From: Thaumarchaeota archaeon UBA160
Lineage (GTDB): Archaea; Thermoproteota; Nitrososphaeria; Conexivisphaerales; UBA164
DNA: 15,981 nucleotides
Reading direction: 5' to 3'
Assembly (NCBI GenBank): GCA_002506605.1
Contig: DAXX01000064.1
Location: 1,867 to 17,847 of the forward strand
Shown: one piece after another, positions 6,515 to 13,977 of the stretch
Numbering within the stretch: position 1 is the first letter of the stretch
Layout: the number at the start of each line of letters is the position of its first letter
Translations under genes and position numbers: made by a program
The notes under the pieces: generated by a model
The model's database searches: none
Told to the model about the DNA's origin: nothing
Seen by the model: only the letters and a program-made list of their open reading frames with translations

Positions 6515-7014
6515 GTTCAAATACATTAAAAGTTGATATAAATTATGGAGAACTTTCAGCCACTTTTAGCGGTAATCCGGATGAAGTTCTTGTAGCTATT
6601 ACTAAGTTTCTTTCATCTAATTTGCCTGCAATTGAAGTGGCTAAAAAAATAATCCTCAATTATGATTTACAAGACCTTATACAGATGTTTTCAGACTATG
6701 TAAAGATAACAGAAGAAGGCCCGCGCGTCCTAGCAAAGGAAAATTTAAGTATTAAACAAAAAATTACTTTACAACTTGTTGGTAACAGAATAGCTTACCT
6801 GCTTAATAAAATCCCGCAAGAACCAGTAACTATTCAAGATCTGATAAACGTGCTAGGCTTGCCTGGAAAGTCTATAAGCAGTAGGTTAAGTGAGCTTGTC
6901 AAAGCCGGGCATGTTGTTAGAATTCAAGATGCAAAAACAACAAAATATCAGATTTCAACAATGGGCATTAAATGGTTATCTGATACTCTAACTGGAAAGA
7001 TAAAAGCTGATTAA
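6511..7014 (+). CDS. Winged-helix protein, second of a paired set
   Basis: The product has 167 residues and repeats the plan of its upstream neighbour. It has an N-terminal beta-beta-alpha unit (KVDINYGELSATFSG, then PDEVLVAITKFLSSNL), a helical middle (about 40-85) and a C-terminal winged helix. The latter has VTIQDLINVLGLPGKSISSRLSELVKAGHVVRI at about 107-139 and the wing strand TKYQIS. No named family is recognised. The start overlaps the previous stop by 4 nt (ATGA) and has a good Shine-Dalgarno GGTGAG at 6500-6505, so translation is coupled. Its stop overlaps the HflX stop on the other strand in the palindrome TTAA. A transcription factor or nucleoid-type DNA-binding role is inferred. 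Confidence 0.7.
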   Translation: MSSNTLKVDINYGELSATFSGNPDEVLVAITKFLSSNLPAIEVAKKIILNYDLQDLIQMFSDYVKITEEGPRVLAKENLSIKQKITLQLVGNRIAYLLNKIPQEPVTIQDLINVLGLPGKSISSRLSELVKAGHVVRIQDAKTTKYQISTMGIKWLSDTLTGKIKAD

Positions 7015-8090
7015 AAAAATTCTTTTTGGTCTATAATTCTTGTACTTCCATCTTTATATTTTTCAAGTATAAGGGCTTTAAGCTTGTCCAAGTTTATATT
7101 TTTTAGAGCTGAGATTTCAATATGCTCCTTTATATTGTTATCTTGGAAAGTAAACGCATTATTTTTCTTGTCAATCTTATTTAGCACCGCCACGACATTA
7201 TTAAGATTTACTTCCAATTCTTCAAGCACATTTAGACTTGCAAAATATTTCCTCCAGAAAAGGTCTTCTTCTAAACTGTAGTCTAAAACTAGAAGTATTA
7301 GATCTGAATATTTTAACTCTTCAAGAGTTGACTTAAAAGATTCTATTAAATAATGGGGAAGCCTTTCTATAAAGCCTACCGTATCGCTTATGTAAACGTT
7401 TTCCATACCGTTTATTTTTCTTATAGTTGTAGTTAAAGTAGTAAACATCTTTCCGGTAACGGCTTTATTTTCATTAGTTAGAGCATTAAAAAGTGTCGTC
7501 TTTCCAGCCCCTGTGTAGCCAGCAAGAGCAACTATGAACTTATCTTCTTCCAATCTTTTCTGTCTTTGAAGACTTCTCCTCATTCTTTCGCGTTCCAGTT
7601 TTTTTCTTAAGTTGTTTATTTGACGCTTAAGAAATCTAATGTATTTGTCAACTTCATAGGCGCCATAACCCATTGGACCTGTTTGTTCGCCCATTTTTGC
7701 AAGCCTTACAGTTTCCCTTATTCTTGGCACTTCATATTGCAGCTCGGCCAATTTAACTTGAAGCTTTGCTTCAGTTGTCATCGCTCTTTTCTCAAATATA
7801 TCGAGAATGAGTCTGATTCGGTCAATGGCCTTTATACCTAAAAGCTTTGAAAGATGATAAATTTGTGAAGCGGAAAGCTGTTCATCAACTATAACCAGTT
7901 CAGGCTTTAATTTATCCGTTAGCTGTTTTAATTCTTCAGCTTTTCCAGTGGGCAGACCATATTTCCCTTCTCCAATACTTTTTACTTTAAACGTTATTAT
8001 AGGTTTGTAGCCAGCTGATGCAGTCAGCTCAAGCGCTTCTTGCTCAGAATATGCCTCTTTGTACGTGACTATTATTGAAGTTCTAGTCAC
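7011..8090 (-). CDS. hflX: HflX-family GTPase
   Basis: HflX is a ribosome-associated translational GTPase; bacterial HflX splits stalled or hibernating ribosomes. This 359-residue protein has the N-terminal HflX domain with a long basic coiled-coil helix (about 148-182). The G domain follows: GYTGAGKT at 191-198, threonine-rich switch I (TTLTTT, 217-222), DTVGF at 236-240 and NKID at 304-307. The linker motif is GYGAYEVDKY (141-150), not the bacterial GPGETQLE, as I would expect for archaeal members. The start is GTG, overlapping the MBF1 stop by 4 nt (GTGA), with GGTGA about 10 nt upstream, so translation is coupled to MBF1. The MBF1-HflX pairing supports a role at the ribosome. The C-terminus ends shortly after the G domain, without the bacterial C-terminal extension. 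Confidence 0.95.
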   Translation of the reverse strand: MTRTSIIVTYKEAYSEQEALELTASAGYKPIITFKVKSIGEGKYGLPTGKAEELKQLTDKLKPELVIVDEQLSASQIYHLSKLLGIKAIDRIRLILDIFEKRAMTTEAKLQVKLAELQYEVPRIRETVRLAKMGEQTGPMGYGAYEVDKYIRFLKRQINNLRKKLERERMRRSLQRQKRLEEDKFIVALAGYTGAGKTTLFNALTNENKAVTGKMFTTLTTTIRKINGMENVYISDTVGFIERLPHYLIESFKSTLEELKYSDLILLVLDYSLEEDLFWRKYFASLNVLEELEVNLNNVVAVLNKIDKKNNAFTFQDNNIKEHIEISALKNINLDKLKALILEKYKDGSTRIIDQKEFF

Positions 8091-8464
8091 TTTCTAAGCT
8101 TCACCTTTAAACTAAATTCAATCTTCCTCAACGTTTGATAATCTGGCAATATCTTTTCTTGCTCTATTTTGGCAAGAAGAGATGGCTTTATTCCTATCTT
8201 TCTACCAAGCTCCTCCTGTGTTAGGTTCATCTTTTCTCTCATTTCTTTTATTATTCTCCCATAACCATCCACTAGTTCATATTCATCCTCTGTCTGATAT
8301 CTCGAAGCCTTTAAAGCGTTTTCATTTTTGGACTCAAATTTCCTTTTTTCATGAACTATTTTTCCATATTTTGCACACTCATCGCAAACCTTTAAGTATG
8401 CACCGTCTACTTCGATAGTTATAGGTTTACCATATATCGGCTTACCGCATATCTCGCAATTCAT
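8087..8464 (-). CDS. Multiprotein bridging factor 1 (MBF1), zinc ribbon plus HTH
   Basis: The 125-residue protein has an N-terminal zinc ribbon with C3, C6, C27 and C30 (CEICGKP and VCDEC). A basic linker follows, then a cro/C1-type helix-turn-helix at about 70-125 containing REKMNLTQEELGRKIGIKP and LAKIEQEKILPD. This is the architecture of archaeal MBF1. Eukaryotic MBF1 is a transcription coactivator and also acts at collided ribosomes; archaeal MBF1 associates with the small subunit. Being first in a coupled pair with hflX fits a ribosome-associated role. The start is ATG at 8464, preceded by a clear TATA box. A generic Xre-family regulator is unlikely given the zinc ribbon. Confidence 0.92.
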   Translation of the reverse strand: MNCEICGKPIYGKPITIEVDGAYLKVCDECAKYGKIVHEKRKFESKNENALKASRYQTEDEYELVDGYGRIIKEMREKMNLTQEELGRKIGIKPSLLAKIEQEKILPDYQTLRKIEFSLKVKLRK

Positions 8465-8489
8465 TCTTTTACTGTTAATATTGTTTTAT

Positions 8490-8500
8490 GTATATATACG
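8490..8500 (-). promoter_or_regulatory. Putative TATA box of MBF1-hflX
   Basis: The minus strand reads CGTATATATAC, centred about 30 nt before the MBF1 ATG and predicting a leader of about 5 nt. It is the most classic TATA sequence in the window. Confidence 0.45.
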
Positions 8501-8553
8501 ATTTGCGCTGAGTTCTACACATTTAATCTATTCTTAAAAATCCAAACAAATAC

Positions 8554-8568
8554 CAAAAAGTTAATTAA
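8554..8568 (+). promoter_or_regulatory. Putative BRE/TATA promoter of S30e
   Basis: CAAAAAG (8554-8560) followed by TTAATTAA (8561-8568) is centred about 27 nt before the ATG at 8592. A GTGA at 8578-8581 could serve as a weak Shine-Dalgarno if transcription starts earlier. Confidence 0.4.
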
Positions 8569-8591
8569 ACGGCTTAAGTGAACTTTTTAGT

Positions 8592-8765
8592 ATGCCAACA
8601 CATGGAAGCATTACGAAAGCGGGTAAAGTTAGATCACAAACACCTAAAATTCAAGGTAGGGAAAGGCATAATCCTCCGCCAAGAATTTCGTTAAAATCTA
8701 AGTACGAAAAAAGAGTTGAACTAAAAAGAAATCCAGGTCAAAATTGGATATTTTTAAGAAAGTAA
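8592..8765 (+). CDS. rps30e: 30S ribosomal protein S30e
   Basis: This 57-residue, very basic protein begins MPTHGSITKAGKVRSQTPKI, the hallmark of S30e (H-G-S-[L/I]-x-[R/K]-A-G-K-V-R-x-Q-T-P-K), followed by a Lys/Arg-rich middle and an aromatic C-terminal end (NWIFLRK). S30e is a small-subunit protein found in archaea and eukaryotes; here it stands alone without a ubiquitin-like fusion. The gene is short and easily missed. It has its own promoter-like box, is divergent from MBF1, and its stop lies 5 nt from the stop of the convergent CBS gene. The family usually carries KRRMQYNRRF-like residues near the end, and this protein is more divergent there. Confidence 0.9.
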   Translation: MPTHGSITKAGKVRSQTPKIQGRERHNPPPRISLKSKYEKRVELKRNPGQNWIFLRK

Positions 8766-8770
8766 AATTT

Positions 8771-9925
8771 TTATGGTAAAACCGATTCTAGAAGCTCTTC
8801 AAGTTCTAGCTCAGAAACACCTTTAGTTAAGCTCATGCGTCTTTTTTCTAATATCTTCTCAAGTTTATGTATGGCCTCTACCAACGAGTTCCTTATTCCC
8901 CATCCATCACCTGTAACTGAAGTCTTTATATATGGACCGTTCACTTGGATTCTTGTTATAACATGAGGTTTACCTCTTCTTTGCTTTTGATCACCACTCA
9001 CGTAAATCGTGATGCTCGAATTTTGAAGCATTTTTGAATGCTTTCTAGCCAAGTTAAGTATTCTACTCCTAATCGTTTCAGGATCATATTCAAGCTCCTG
9101 TATGATTCCTTTTCTTGAAAGCTGCAAAAATATAGCTGGTTCATTTACATTAATTGAAGCTAATTGCCTTAACAAGTCTTCTTTGGTCAGTATGCCGCTC
9201 AAGTAACCATTGTTTGTAACTACAACAGAAGAAAACCTGAACTTTTTCATCAATTCAAACGCTTCATATGAGTTAGATTTTTCATCAATAGTTTTAACAT
9301 CTTCAGTCATTATTGATTTTACAGAACCCTGAATTATATCTTTAAATTCGCCAATTAAACTGTCCCTTTTTTGTCTAAATTTTGGCTTTATTAGTTTTTG
9401 TATTATATCATGCAAGGTAACTATCCCTGCTATTCGTTTACCTTCAATTATTATAACCCTAGAAACTCCTGCGTTTCTCATTGTTGATAAAAGCTGCCCT
9501 ATTGTTGCGTCTATTTCTAGAGTAACCGGATCCGGTGTCATTATATCTTTAGCCGAAAAGTTTCTGAAAACATTGCGACCTTGCATTATAACATCGTCCG
9601 CAAAAATACCACCCCCTAAGCTACCATCTTGAAGAACATAAGGTAGAGTTTTAAACCCGCTTTCAACCATAAGTTTACTTATCTCTTCAATACTTTCGCT
9701 ACCTGACAACTTTGGTGCTATCTTCATAAGAGTTTTAACCTTTGTAGTTGTTGGATCGTAATTGATCTTATAGGCTAAGCTTTCGTTTATTATTCCTTCA
9801 TAAAAATTTTTGTTCGCAACTACAATAAGGTCTCTTTGTTTTTCAAAAAGGTCTTGTATTTCTGATATTGTACTGTTTATGTCTACAGTAATAACATCCT
9901 TTTTAAGAATAGCCTCAAAGCTCAT
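8771..9925 (-). CDS. Four-CBS-domain protein with C-terminal hibernation-factor-like domain
   Basis: The 384-residue product has four CBS units forming two adenosine-nucleotide-sensing pairs: about 2-55, 64-118, 125-180 (KDIMTPDPVTLEIDATI) and 202-256 (VKSIMTEDVKTIDEKS). Residues about 260-362 form a different domain with an alpha-beta-beta-beta-alpha pattern. The order is IRSRILNLARKHSKML, ITIYVSG, HVITRIQVNG, YIKTSVTGDG, then SLVEAIHKLEKILEKRR. That order and the final lysine/arginine-rich helix resemble the HPF/RaiA ribosome-hibernation fold. A short acidic tail follows (SELELEELLESV). I infer a protein that binds ribosomes or RNA depending on AMP/ATP-type ligands. It lies next to S30e and near hflX and MBF1. 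The CBS assignment is certain and the C-terminal assignment tentative. Confidence 0.85.
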   Translation of the reverse strand: MSFEAILKKDVITVDINSTISEIQDLFEKQRDLIVVANKNFYEGIINESLAYKINYDPTTTKVKTLMKIAPKLSGSESIEEISKLMVESGFKTLPYVLQDGSLGGGIFADDVIMQGRNVFRNFSAKDIMTPDPVTLEIDATIGQLLSTMRNAGVSRVIIIEGKRIAGIVTLHDIIQKLIKPKFRQKRDSLIGEFKDIIQGSVKSIMTEDVKTIDEKSNSYEAFELMKKFRFSSVVVTNNGYLSGILTKEDLLRQLASINVNEPAIFLQLSRKGIIQELEYDPETIRSRILNLARKHSKMLQNSSITIYVSGDQKQRRGKPHVITRIQVNGPYIKTSVTGDGWGIRNSLVEAIHKLEKILEKRRMSLTKGVSELELEELLESVLP

Positions 9926-9946
9926 GTATAAATATTATAAACTTGT

Positions 9947-9956
9947 ATTAATAAAA
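9947..9956 (-). promoter_or_regulatory. Putative TATA box of the CBS-domain gene
   Basis: TTTTATTAAT on the minus strand is centred about 26 nt before the ATG at 9925, within the 35-nt gap after the UPF0200 gene. This gives the CBS gene its own leaderless start. Confidence 0.35.
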
Positions 9957-9960
9957 ATGT

Positions 9961-10530
9961 TTATTCGTGTTCAAAAGCCTCTAAGATCTTTTCTTGGAGA
10001 AAATCAAATTCTCGGTAAAGGTCCTCTAAACTAATGTATTCGTTAACTATCATAAAATCTGACATAGCTATAACTGAGCCTATTCCAAGTTCAAGTTCCA
10101 ATTTGTCCCTTTCTTTAAAATCATTAAAATCTTTTGGATCGTCTTCTCTTCCTCTTTTTTTAAGCAAAAAAAATCTCCTTTTAGGACTTGCGTGCAGTGC
10201 CAAAACTATAATCTTTGCATTTTTGCTAAAAAAATCAACTTCCGTAGGAGATCTTATTCCATCTATGATTATTAGATCAGAGTTGCTTTTTTCTATTTTT
10301 TCAAGGGTAAGTTTTGCTACTATGTCTTTGCCTCCCTGTTCTCTTAATATCTTAACTACTTTTCTTTGTCCTTCTTTGCTTAAACCATAACCCATTTCTA
10401 AGCTTTTTTCTCTTATAACGTTCCCCATAGAAAACGTAGGTATACCGAGTTTATTTGAGATATAAGAAGCTAATGTCGTTTTGCCTGAGCCAGGCATACC
10501 AGTTATGCCTATAATCTTAACATACCCCAA
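9961..10530 (-). CDS. UPF0200 family P-loop kinase-like ATPase
   Basis: The 189-residue protein matches the archaeal UPF0200 group of adenylate kinase or dephospho-CoA kinase-like P-loop proteins. It has IIGITGMPGSGKTT at 6-19, then SMGNVIREKSLEMGYGLSKEG near 34-54. It has LIIIDGIRSPTEVDFF at about 86-101 (Walker B plus the DGIRSPxE signature) and a lid-like KKRGREDDPKDFNDFKERDKLELELGIG. The substrate is unknown. The start is TTG at 10530, because the P-loop strand begins at residue 5 and no in-frame ATG or GTG lies upstream. A TATA-like AAAATATAG 26 nt upstream supports leaderless initiation there. The THUMP methyltransferase gene is divergent. Confidence 0.9.
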   Translation of the reverse strand: MGYVKIIGITGMPGSGKTTLASYISNKLGIPTFSMGNVIREKSLEMGYGLSKEGQRKVVKILREQGGKDIVAKLTLEKIEKSNSDLIIIDGIRSPTEVDFFSKNAKIIVLALHASPKRRFFLLKKRGREDDPKDFNDFKERDKLELELGIGSVIAMSDFMIVNEYISLEDLYREFDFLQEKILEAFEHE

Positions 10531-10550
10531 CTCATACCCTTTATAACAAA

Positions 10551-10560
10551 CTATATTTTA
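10551..10560 (-). promoter_or_regulatory. Putative TATA box of the UPF0200 gene
   Basis: The minus strand reads TAAAATATAG, centred about 25 nt before the TTG at 10530. It lies in the 97-nt divergent gap between the UPF0200 and methyltransferase genes. Confidence 0.35.
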
Positions 10561-10587
10561 ATTGTTATGTTTGTTCATAATTTTATA

Positions 10588-10603
10588 GAAAACCGTTTTT
10601 ATC
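10588..10603 (+). promoter_or_regulatory. Putative BRE/TATA promoter of the THUMP methyltransferase
   Basis: GAAAACC (10588-10594) followed by GTTTTTATC (10595-10603) is centred 27-28 nt before the TTG at 10628, in the correct position for leaderless transcription from TTG. Confidence 0.4.
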
Positions 10604-10627
10604 AACAAAATATAAAAAGTTTCAACT

Positions 10628-11746
10628 TTGAACATTTTAGTAACAACAATTAGAGGTTTTGAAGAATACGCAGCACAAGAAACTGAGCTGTTTGGATGTA
10701 AAGTTAAAGAACTTAGACAAGCAAGGGTTTTAATTGAAGGAAACGAAAATTGCATATACGTTCTGAACAATTTTGCTCGAACTATAAATAAGGTCCTTGT
10801 TCTTTTAGGCAGGGAAAATGTTAATGGACTTGAAGATATATACAGAAAAGCAGTTTCTTTGGATTATACATTTATAAAGCCTAACCAGTCATTTGCCATA
10901 AGAGCAGAAAGAAGTGGTGTGCATGATTTTACTTCAATTGATATTTCTAGAGCTGTTGGTCAAGCTGTTATAGACTCATATAATAAAGGTACCGGAAAAA
11001 GGCTAAAAGTCGATTTAAGTACACCTGATGTTGAGATAGAGGCTGACGTTATAGGAAGTGAGCTTTTTATTAGTTTAAACACTACGGGTAATGGTTTAAA
11101 TTTTAGAGAATATAGAGTTTACAATCATCCTTCATCTATTAAGCCAACCTTAGCCTCATCCCTTGTCATTATGTCTCAATGGAACGGTTTAAGCCTAATC
11201 GATCCATTTGTTGGCGGAGCAACGATACCTATAGAGGCTGCACTATATGCGTTTTCGTCTCCAGTTAGACCCTCGGGTAATTTTAATTATAAAAAACTAA
11301 GTTTTTACAACAAAGAAGAGGAAGATCAAGCTTTTAAAAAAATTAACAAAAAATTTGAAGTTAAAGAAAAAATTGTCGGCGTTGAAATATCACGTAAACA
11401 CTTTACTGGCGCACTAAGCAACGTAAAATCTGCAAATCTAGAAAATAATATTGAGCTTATTTTAGGTGATTCGGTTAAAATAGAATTTCAAGAGCGGTTT
11501 AAATTTTTAATATCAAATCCCCCTTATGGAATACGTAGCGGAAGGAAAGAAAAAGTACTCAAAATTTATGAACTTTTTATTAAGAACCTTGACAAAGTGC
11601 TTGAGGAAAGAGGACAGGGGGTAATTGTAACAACAGAATATAAGAAATTGTCTGAATTTTTAAGAGAGAGGGGGTATAAAATCTTAAAAGTTAGTATAGG
11701 GCTTCATGGAAAGTTATGGGTTGGCGCTGTGCTTTTCAGATCTTAA
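10628..11746 (+). CDS. THUMP-domain RNA N2-guanine methyltransferase (Trm14/TrmG10-like)
   Basis: The 372-residue protein joins an N-terminal ferredoxin-like plus THUMP RNA-binding region (about 1-155, with FAIRAERSGVHDFTSIDISRAVGQAV) to a Rossmann methyltransferase. The SAM-binding loop is DPFVGGATIPIEAA at 192-205, where the family usually has DPFCGSGT. GVEISRKHFTGALSN is at 251-265, LGDSVKIEF follows at 279, and the catalytic SNPPYG is at 296-301. NPPY indicates N-methylation of a base amino group. The layout fits archaeal Trm14-type enzymes (m2G6 of tRNA) or RlmL-like enzymes; the target nucleotide cannot be fixed from sequence. The start is TTG with a promoter-like box in leaderless position. 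Its stop overlaps the PEP carboxylase stop on the other strand in TTAA. Confidence 0.9.
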   Translation: MNILVTTIRGFEEYAAQETELFGCKVKELRQARVLIEGNENCIYVLNNFARTINKVLVLLGRENVNGLEDIYRKAVSLDYTFIKPNQSFAIRAERSGVHDFTSIDISRAVGQAVIDSYNKGTGKRLKVDLSTPDVEIEADVIGSELFISLNTTGNGLNFREYRVYNHPSSIKPTLASSLVIMSQWNGLSLIDPFVGGATIPIEAALYAFSSPVRPSGNFNYKKLSFYNKEEEDQAFKKINKKFEVKEKIVGVEISRKHFTGALSNVKSANLENNIELILGDSVKIEFQERFKFLISNPPYGIRSGRKEKVLKIYELFIKNLDKVLEERGQGVIVTTEYKKLSEFLRERGYKILKVSIGLHGKLWVGAVLFRS

Positions 11747-13281
11747 CCTAAAGATTTCCTAAGGATGGCCATTTCTATTATGTTTTTTATTAATTCTTCT
11801 TTATTATTTTCTGTAAATGCAACTAATGTAAGGGTTGATAACAATCTGTGTTTTAACGTTTCATATTTCTCACTCGGTTTTTTAATATTAAAGCTCGATT
11901 CAACAAAAAATGCATCGTTTTTTATTTGCTGTATAATATCATCCTTTACGTAACCTTTTTCTTTAAGAATTTTGAGGTTGTCTTCTGAAAAATAATCTAA
12001 AGCCGCTTTAAGATCAAGGTCGAGATATCTATAGTTTGAAATAAGCGTGTTCCATTCCTCTTCATTTAGGTTTGCTAAGCACGAAGCTCCAAAAATTTCC
12101 GGAGGAATACCAAGACTATAAAGTGTGCTCACAAAAGTAATAGCGCGTGGCAAAGTTACCTTGCCTGTGCTTCTTGAATATCCAAAAAGGCCTATGTGCA
12201 GTTTTCTTGCTCTTCTTCTAGGAATAAAGCCAGAGATTTCGTTTATCAGAGGTGCTAATCCCTCTATTATTTTTTGGTATGTATTAGTATATATATCTAT
12301 TATTTTCTTAAAGATCATTTGATCATCAGTAGTAAGTATTTCTTTTTCATAGGGTTTGCTTATGTTGAGAAACCTTATTGCGCTTTTAATTTCTTCTAAA
12401 TTATAATCATACCTAAAGGCAGATTGCACAGTATAGGTCCAAACACCTCTATATTCGTTAAATACATTTTCAACGTTTGATGGACTTAAGTGACCTCTAA
12501 ATGGCAGGCTTCCTACGCCTATTATTGGGTATATAGATATCCGATGTTCTTCTTCTACCTTTCTTAATTCGCTTAAAGCATGTTTAGCCAACAGCACAGC
12601 TGTAATCATACCATAATTCATTGCTGGATCTGACCTTGCAATAAAAACTCTTAAATAAGGGATCTTTATCGCATTTACATACATTTCAATTATTTGCCTT
12701 ATATTTAGTAGAGAATCCTTATCCTCTATTAGAGGTATCACTTCAATCCATTTTGGCTTAACTTCGCCAATAAGATCTCTCACCTTCAAATTTTCCGTTA
12801 ATTGCAGACTTTCTTTGTTTACAACAGCTTTTTCATAATATTTAGCTAAGGCTATCAGCTGTTCAGCATTTGTTGTAAAAGGCAATATTACTTCAAAAAC
12901 TGGTACAGTTACGGCCTCTCCATAAAACCTTTCTGCTACATCATAATTTATCGGCACGCTTTCAAGCGTTTCGGCAAATACTTTTCTATCCACACCTTCT
13001 ATGAAAGGGTTTGGTAATCTATATGTTAAGTATACGTGTTTACCTATTATGTTGTCTCTAAAGTATTCTGGATACATTGTAAGAAGCTTTCGCACAACGT
13101 GGGTGTCAACGTCTTTACCTTCAGCGTCCCACATTACTTCTTCAACACCATAATATGAATAAGCAAGATAAGCTTCATAAACTTCATCATCTCCTTCGAT
13201 TGAACCTTTTCCATTAACCCAGCTCGGAACTTTTGCATTATCCGGATGCTGAGTTGCCATCGTTCTGGGGATTTTTCTCAT
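11743..13281 (-). CDS. ppcA: Phosphoenolpyruvate carboxylase, archaeal type
   Basis: The enzyme carboxylates PEP to oxaloacetate, replenishing the TCA cycle and feeding aspartate. Its 512 residues match the short archaeal form (about 510), not the bacterial 900-residue form. It opens with the diagnostic MRKIPRTMATQHPDN. Further family blocks are RSDPAMNYGM at 216-225, GVGSLPFRGHLSP at 255-267, YTVQSAFRYDY near 283-293, and FIPRRRARKLHIGLFGYSRS at 352-371. The start is ATG at 13281, preceded by an A/T-rich TATA-like region. The second ATG, at MATQHPD, is 7 codons in and less likely, because MRxIPRTM is conserved. The stop overlaps that of the convergent methyltransferase gene. I see no truncation or lost motif. 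Confidence 0.96.
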   Translation of the reverse strand: MRKIPRTMATQHPDNAKVPSWVNGKGSIEGDDEVYEAYLAYSYYGVEEVMWDAEGKDVDTHVVRKLLTMYPEYFRDNIIGKHVYLTYRLPNPFIEGVDRKVFAETLESVPINYDVAERFYGEAVTVPVFEVILPFTTNAEQLIALAKYYEKAVVNKESLQLTENLKVRDLIGEVKPKWIEVIPLIEDKDSLLNIRQIIEMYVNAIKIPYLRVFIARSDPAMNYGMITAVLLAKHALSELRKVEEEHRISIYPIIGVGSLPFRGHLSPSNVENVFNEYRGVWTYTVQSAFRYDYNLEEIKSAIRFLNISKPYEKEILTTDDQMIFKKIIDIYTNTYQKIIEGLAPLINEISGFIPRRRARKLHIGLFGYSRSTGKVTLPRAITFVSTLYSLGIPPEIFGASCLANLNEEEWNTLISNYRYLDLDLKAALDYFSEDNLKILKEKGYVKDDIIQQIKNDAFFVESSFNIKKPSEKYETLKHRLLSTLTLVAFTENNKEELIKNIIEMAILRKSLG

Positions 13282-13295
13282 ATTTCTATAAGATT

Positions 13296-13310
13296 GTTTT
13301 AAATGTATAT
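13296..13310 (-). promoter_or_regulatory. Putative TATA region of ppcA
   Basis: The minus strand reads ATATACATTTAAAAC, 15-30 nt before the ATG at 13281. Two overlapping TATA-like words are possible here. The rest of the 109-nt gap up to 13390 is A/T-rich with no gene seen. Confidence 0.35.
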
Positions 13311-13390
13311 TTAGCCATTTCTTTTTTATAATTTATTTTAGAAATTATTATTTAATTAACAAGCAATTTTGATAAATATAATAAATAGTT

Positions 13391-13963
13391 TTAAGCCCAT
13401 TCGTTAAAATGAAAAATTCCTTCTTTTTGAAGAAATTTATTTTTTGGAGACTCACCAGGACGTCCTATCAGTATCATCCATTGCGGTTCAAAATGGTTGG
13501 GAATTTTGAACATATCCAAAAATATATCAGGCCTTACGAGTGGTATAGCCCTCCAATGAGCTCCCAAGCCTAAGCAATTTGCTGAGATCAACACGTTTTC
13601 TGCAGCGGCAGCAAGACTTTGGATTCCCATAATTTTTTCGCTATAGCTATCATTTTTCAATTTTTTAGTGTTTAAAAAACCTATAATAATAACCTTTGCT
13701 GATGCAATAATGCTATAACTCTTTTCAGCTTTTTTTTCATTAGCTTTGCCGCTTCTTATATATTCGTCTTTAAGCTTTAAAGCAAGCTTTTCTATGAGCG
13801 CTTTCTCTTTTAATACTAAAAATTCCCAAGGTTGCTCGTTATGCGGACTTGGAGCGCTTATAGCTGAATTTAGCAATATTTCAATTTCTTTATCATAAAC
13901 AGGCTCTTCAGTAAATTTTCTTATGCTCCTACGTTTAAAAACACCTTCTAAACAATCCATCAT
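13391..13963 (-). CDS. Nitroreductase-family flavoprotein, FbiB C-domain-like
   Basis: The 190-residue protein is a nitroreductase-fold enzyme that should bind FMN. RRSIRKF at 11-17 and SAPSPHNEQPWEF at about 36-48 are the FMN and dimer motifs. AAAENVLISANCLGLGAHWRAIP is the central helix and glycine motif, and the end has PQWMILIGRPGESP. The combination of SAPSxHNxQPW, GLGxxWxxxP and P-x-x-[ML]-x-x-I-G-x-P resembles the C-terminal domain of the F420-related protein FbiB more than classic NfsA/NfsB. I cannot say whether it acts on F420. Start codons ATG at 13963 and 13960 are both possible. It is divergent from the beta-hydroxyacid dehydrogenase, with only 47 nt between starts. Confidence 0.85.
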   Translation of the reverse strand: MMDCLEGVFKRRSIRKFTEEPVYDKEIEILLNSAISAPSPHNEQPWEFLVLKEKALIEKLALKLKDEYIRSGKANEKKAEKSYSIIASAKVIIIGFLNTKKLKNDSYSEKIMGIQSLAAAAENVLISANCLGLGAHWRAIPLVRPDIFLDMFKIPNHFEPQWMILIGRPGESPKNKFLQKEGIFHFNEWA

Positions 13964-13977
13964 TTTTTTTATAAAGG

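Noticed and set aside
10034..10390. Long open frame on the plus strand, 118 codons
   Set aside because: It is antisense to the UPF0200 gene, whose motifs are clear; the plus-strand product is serine/leucine-rich low-complexity sequence typical of a shadow frame.
10558..10770. Minus-strand open frame across the divergent gap before the methyltransferase
   Set aside because: It overlaps the promoter region and the well-supported methyltransferase N-terminus, and shows no family motif.
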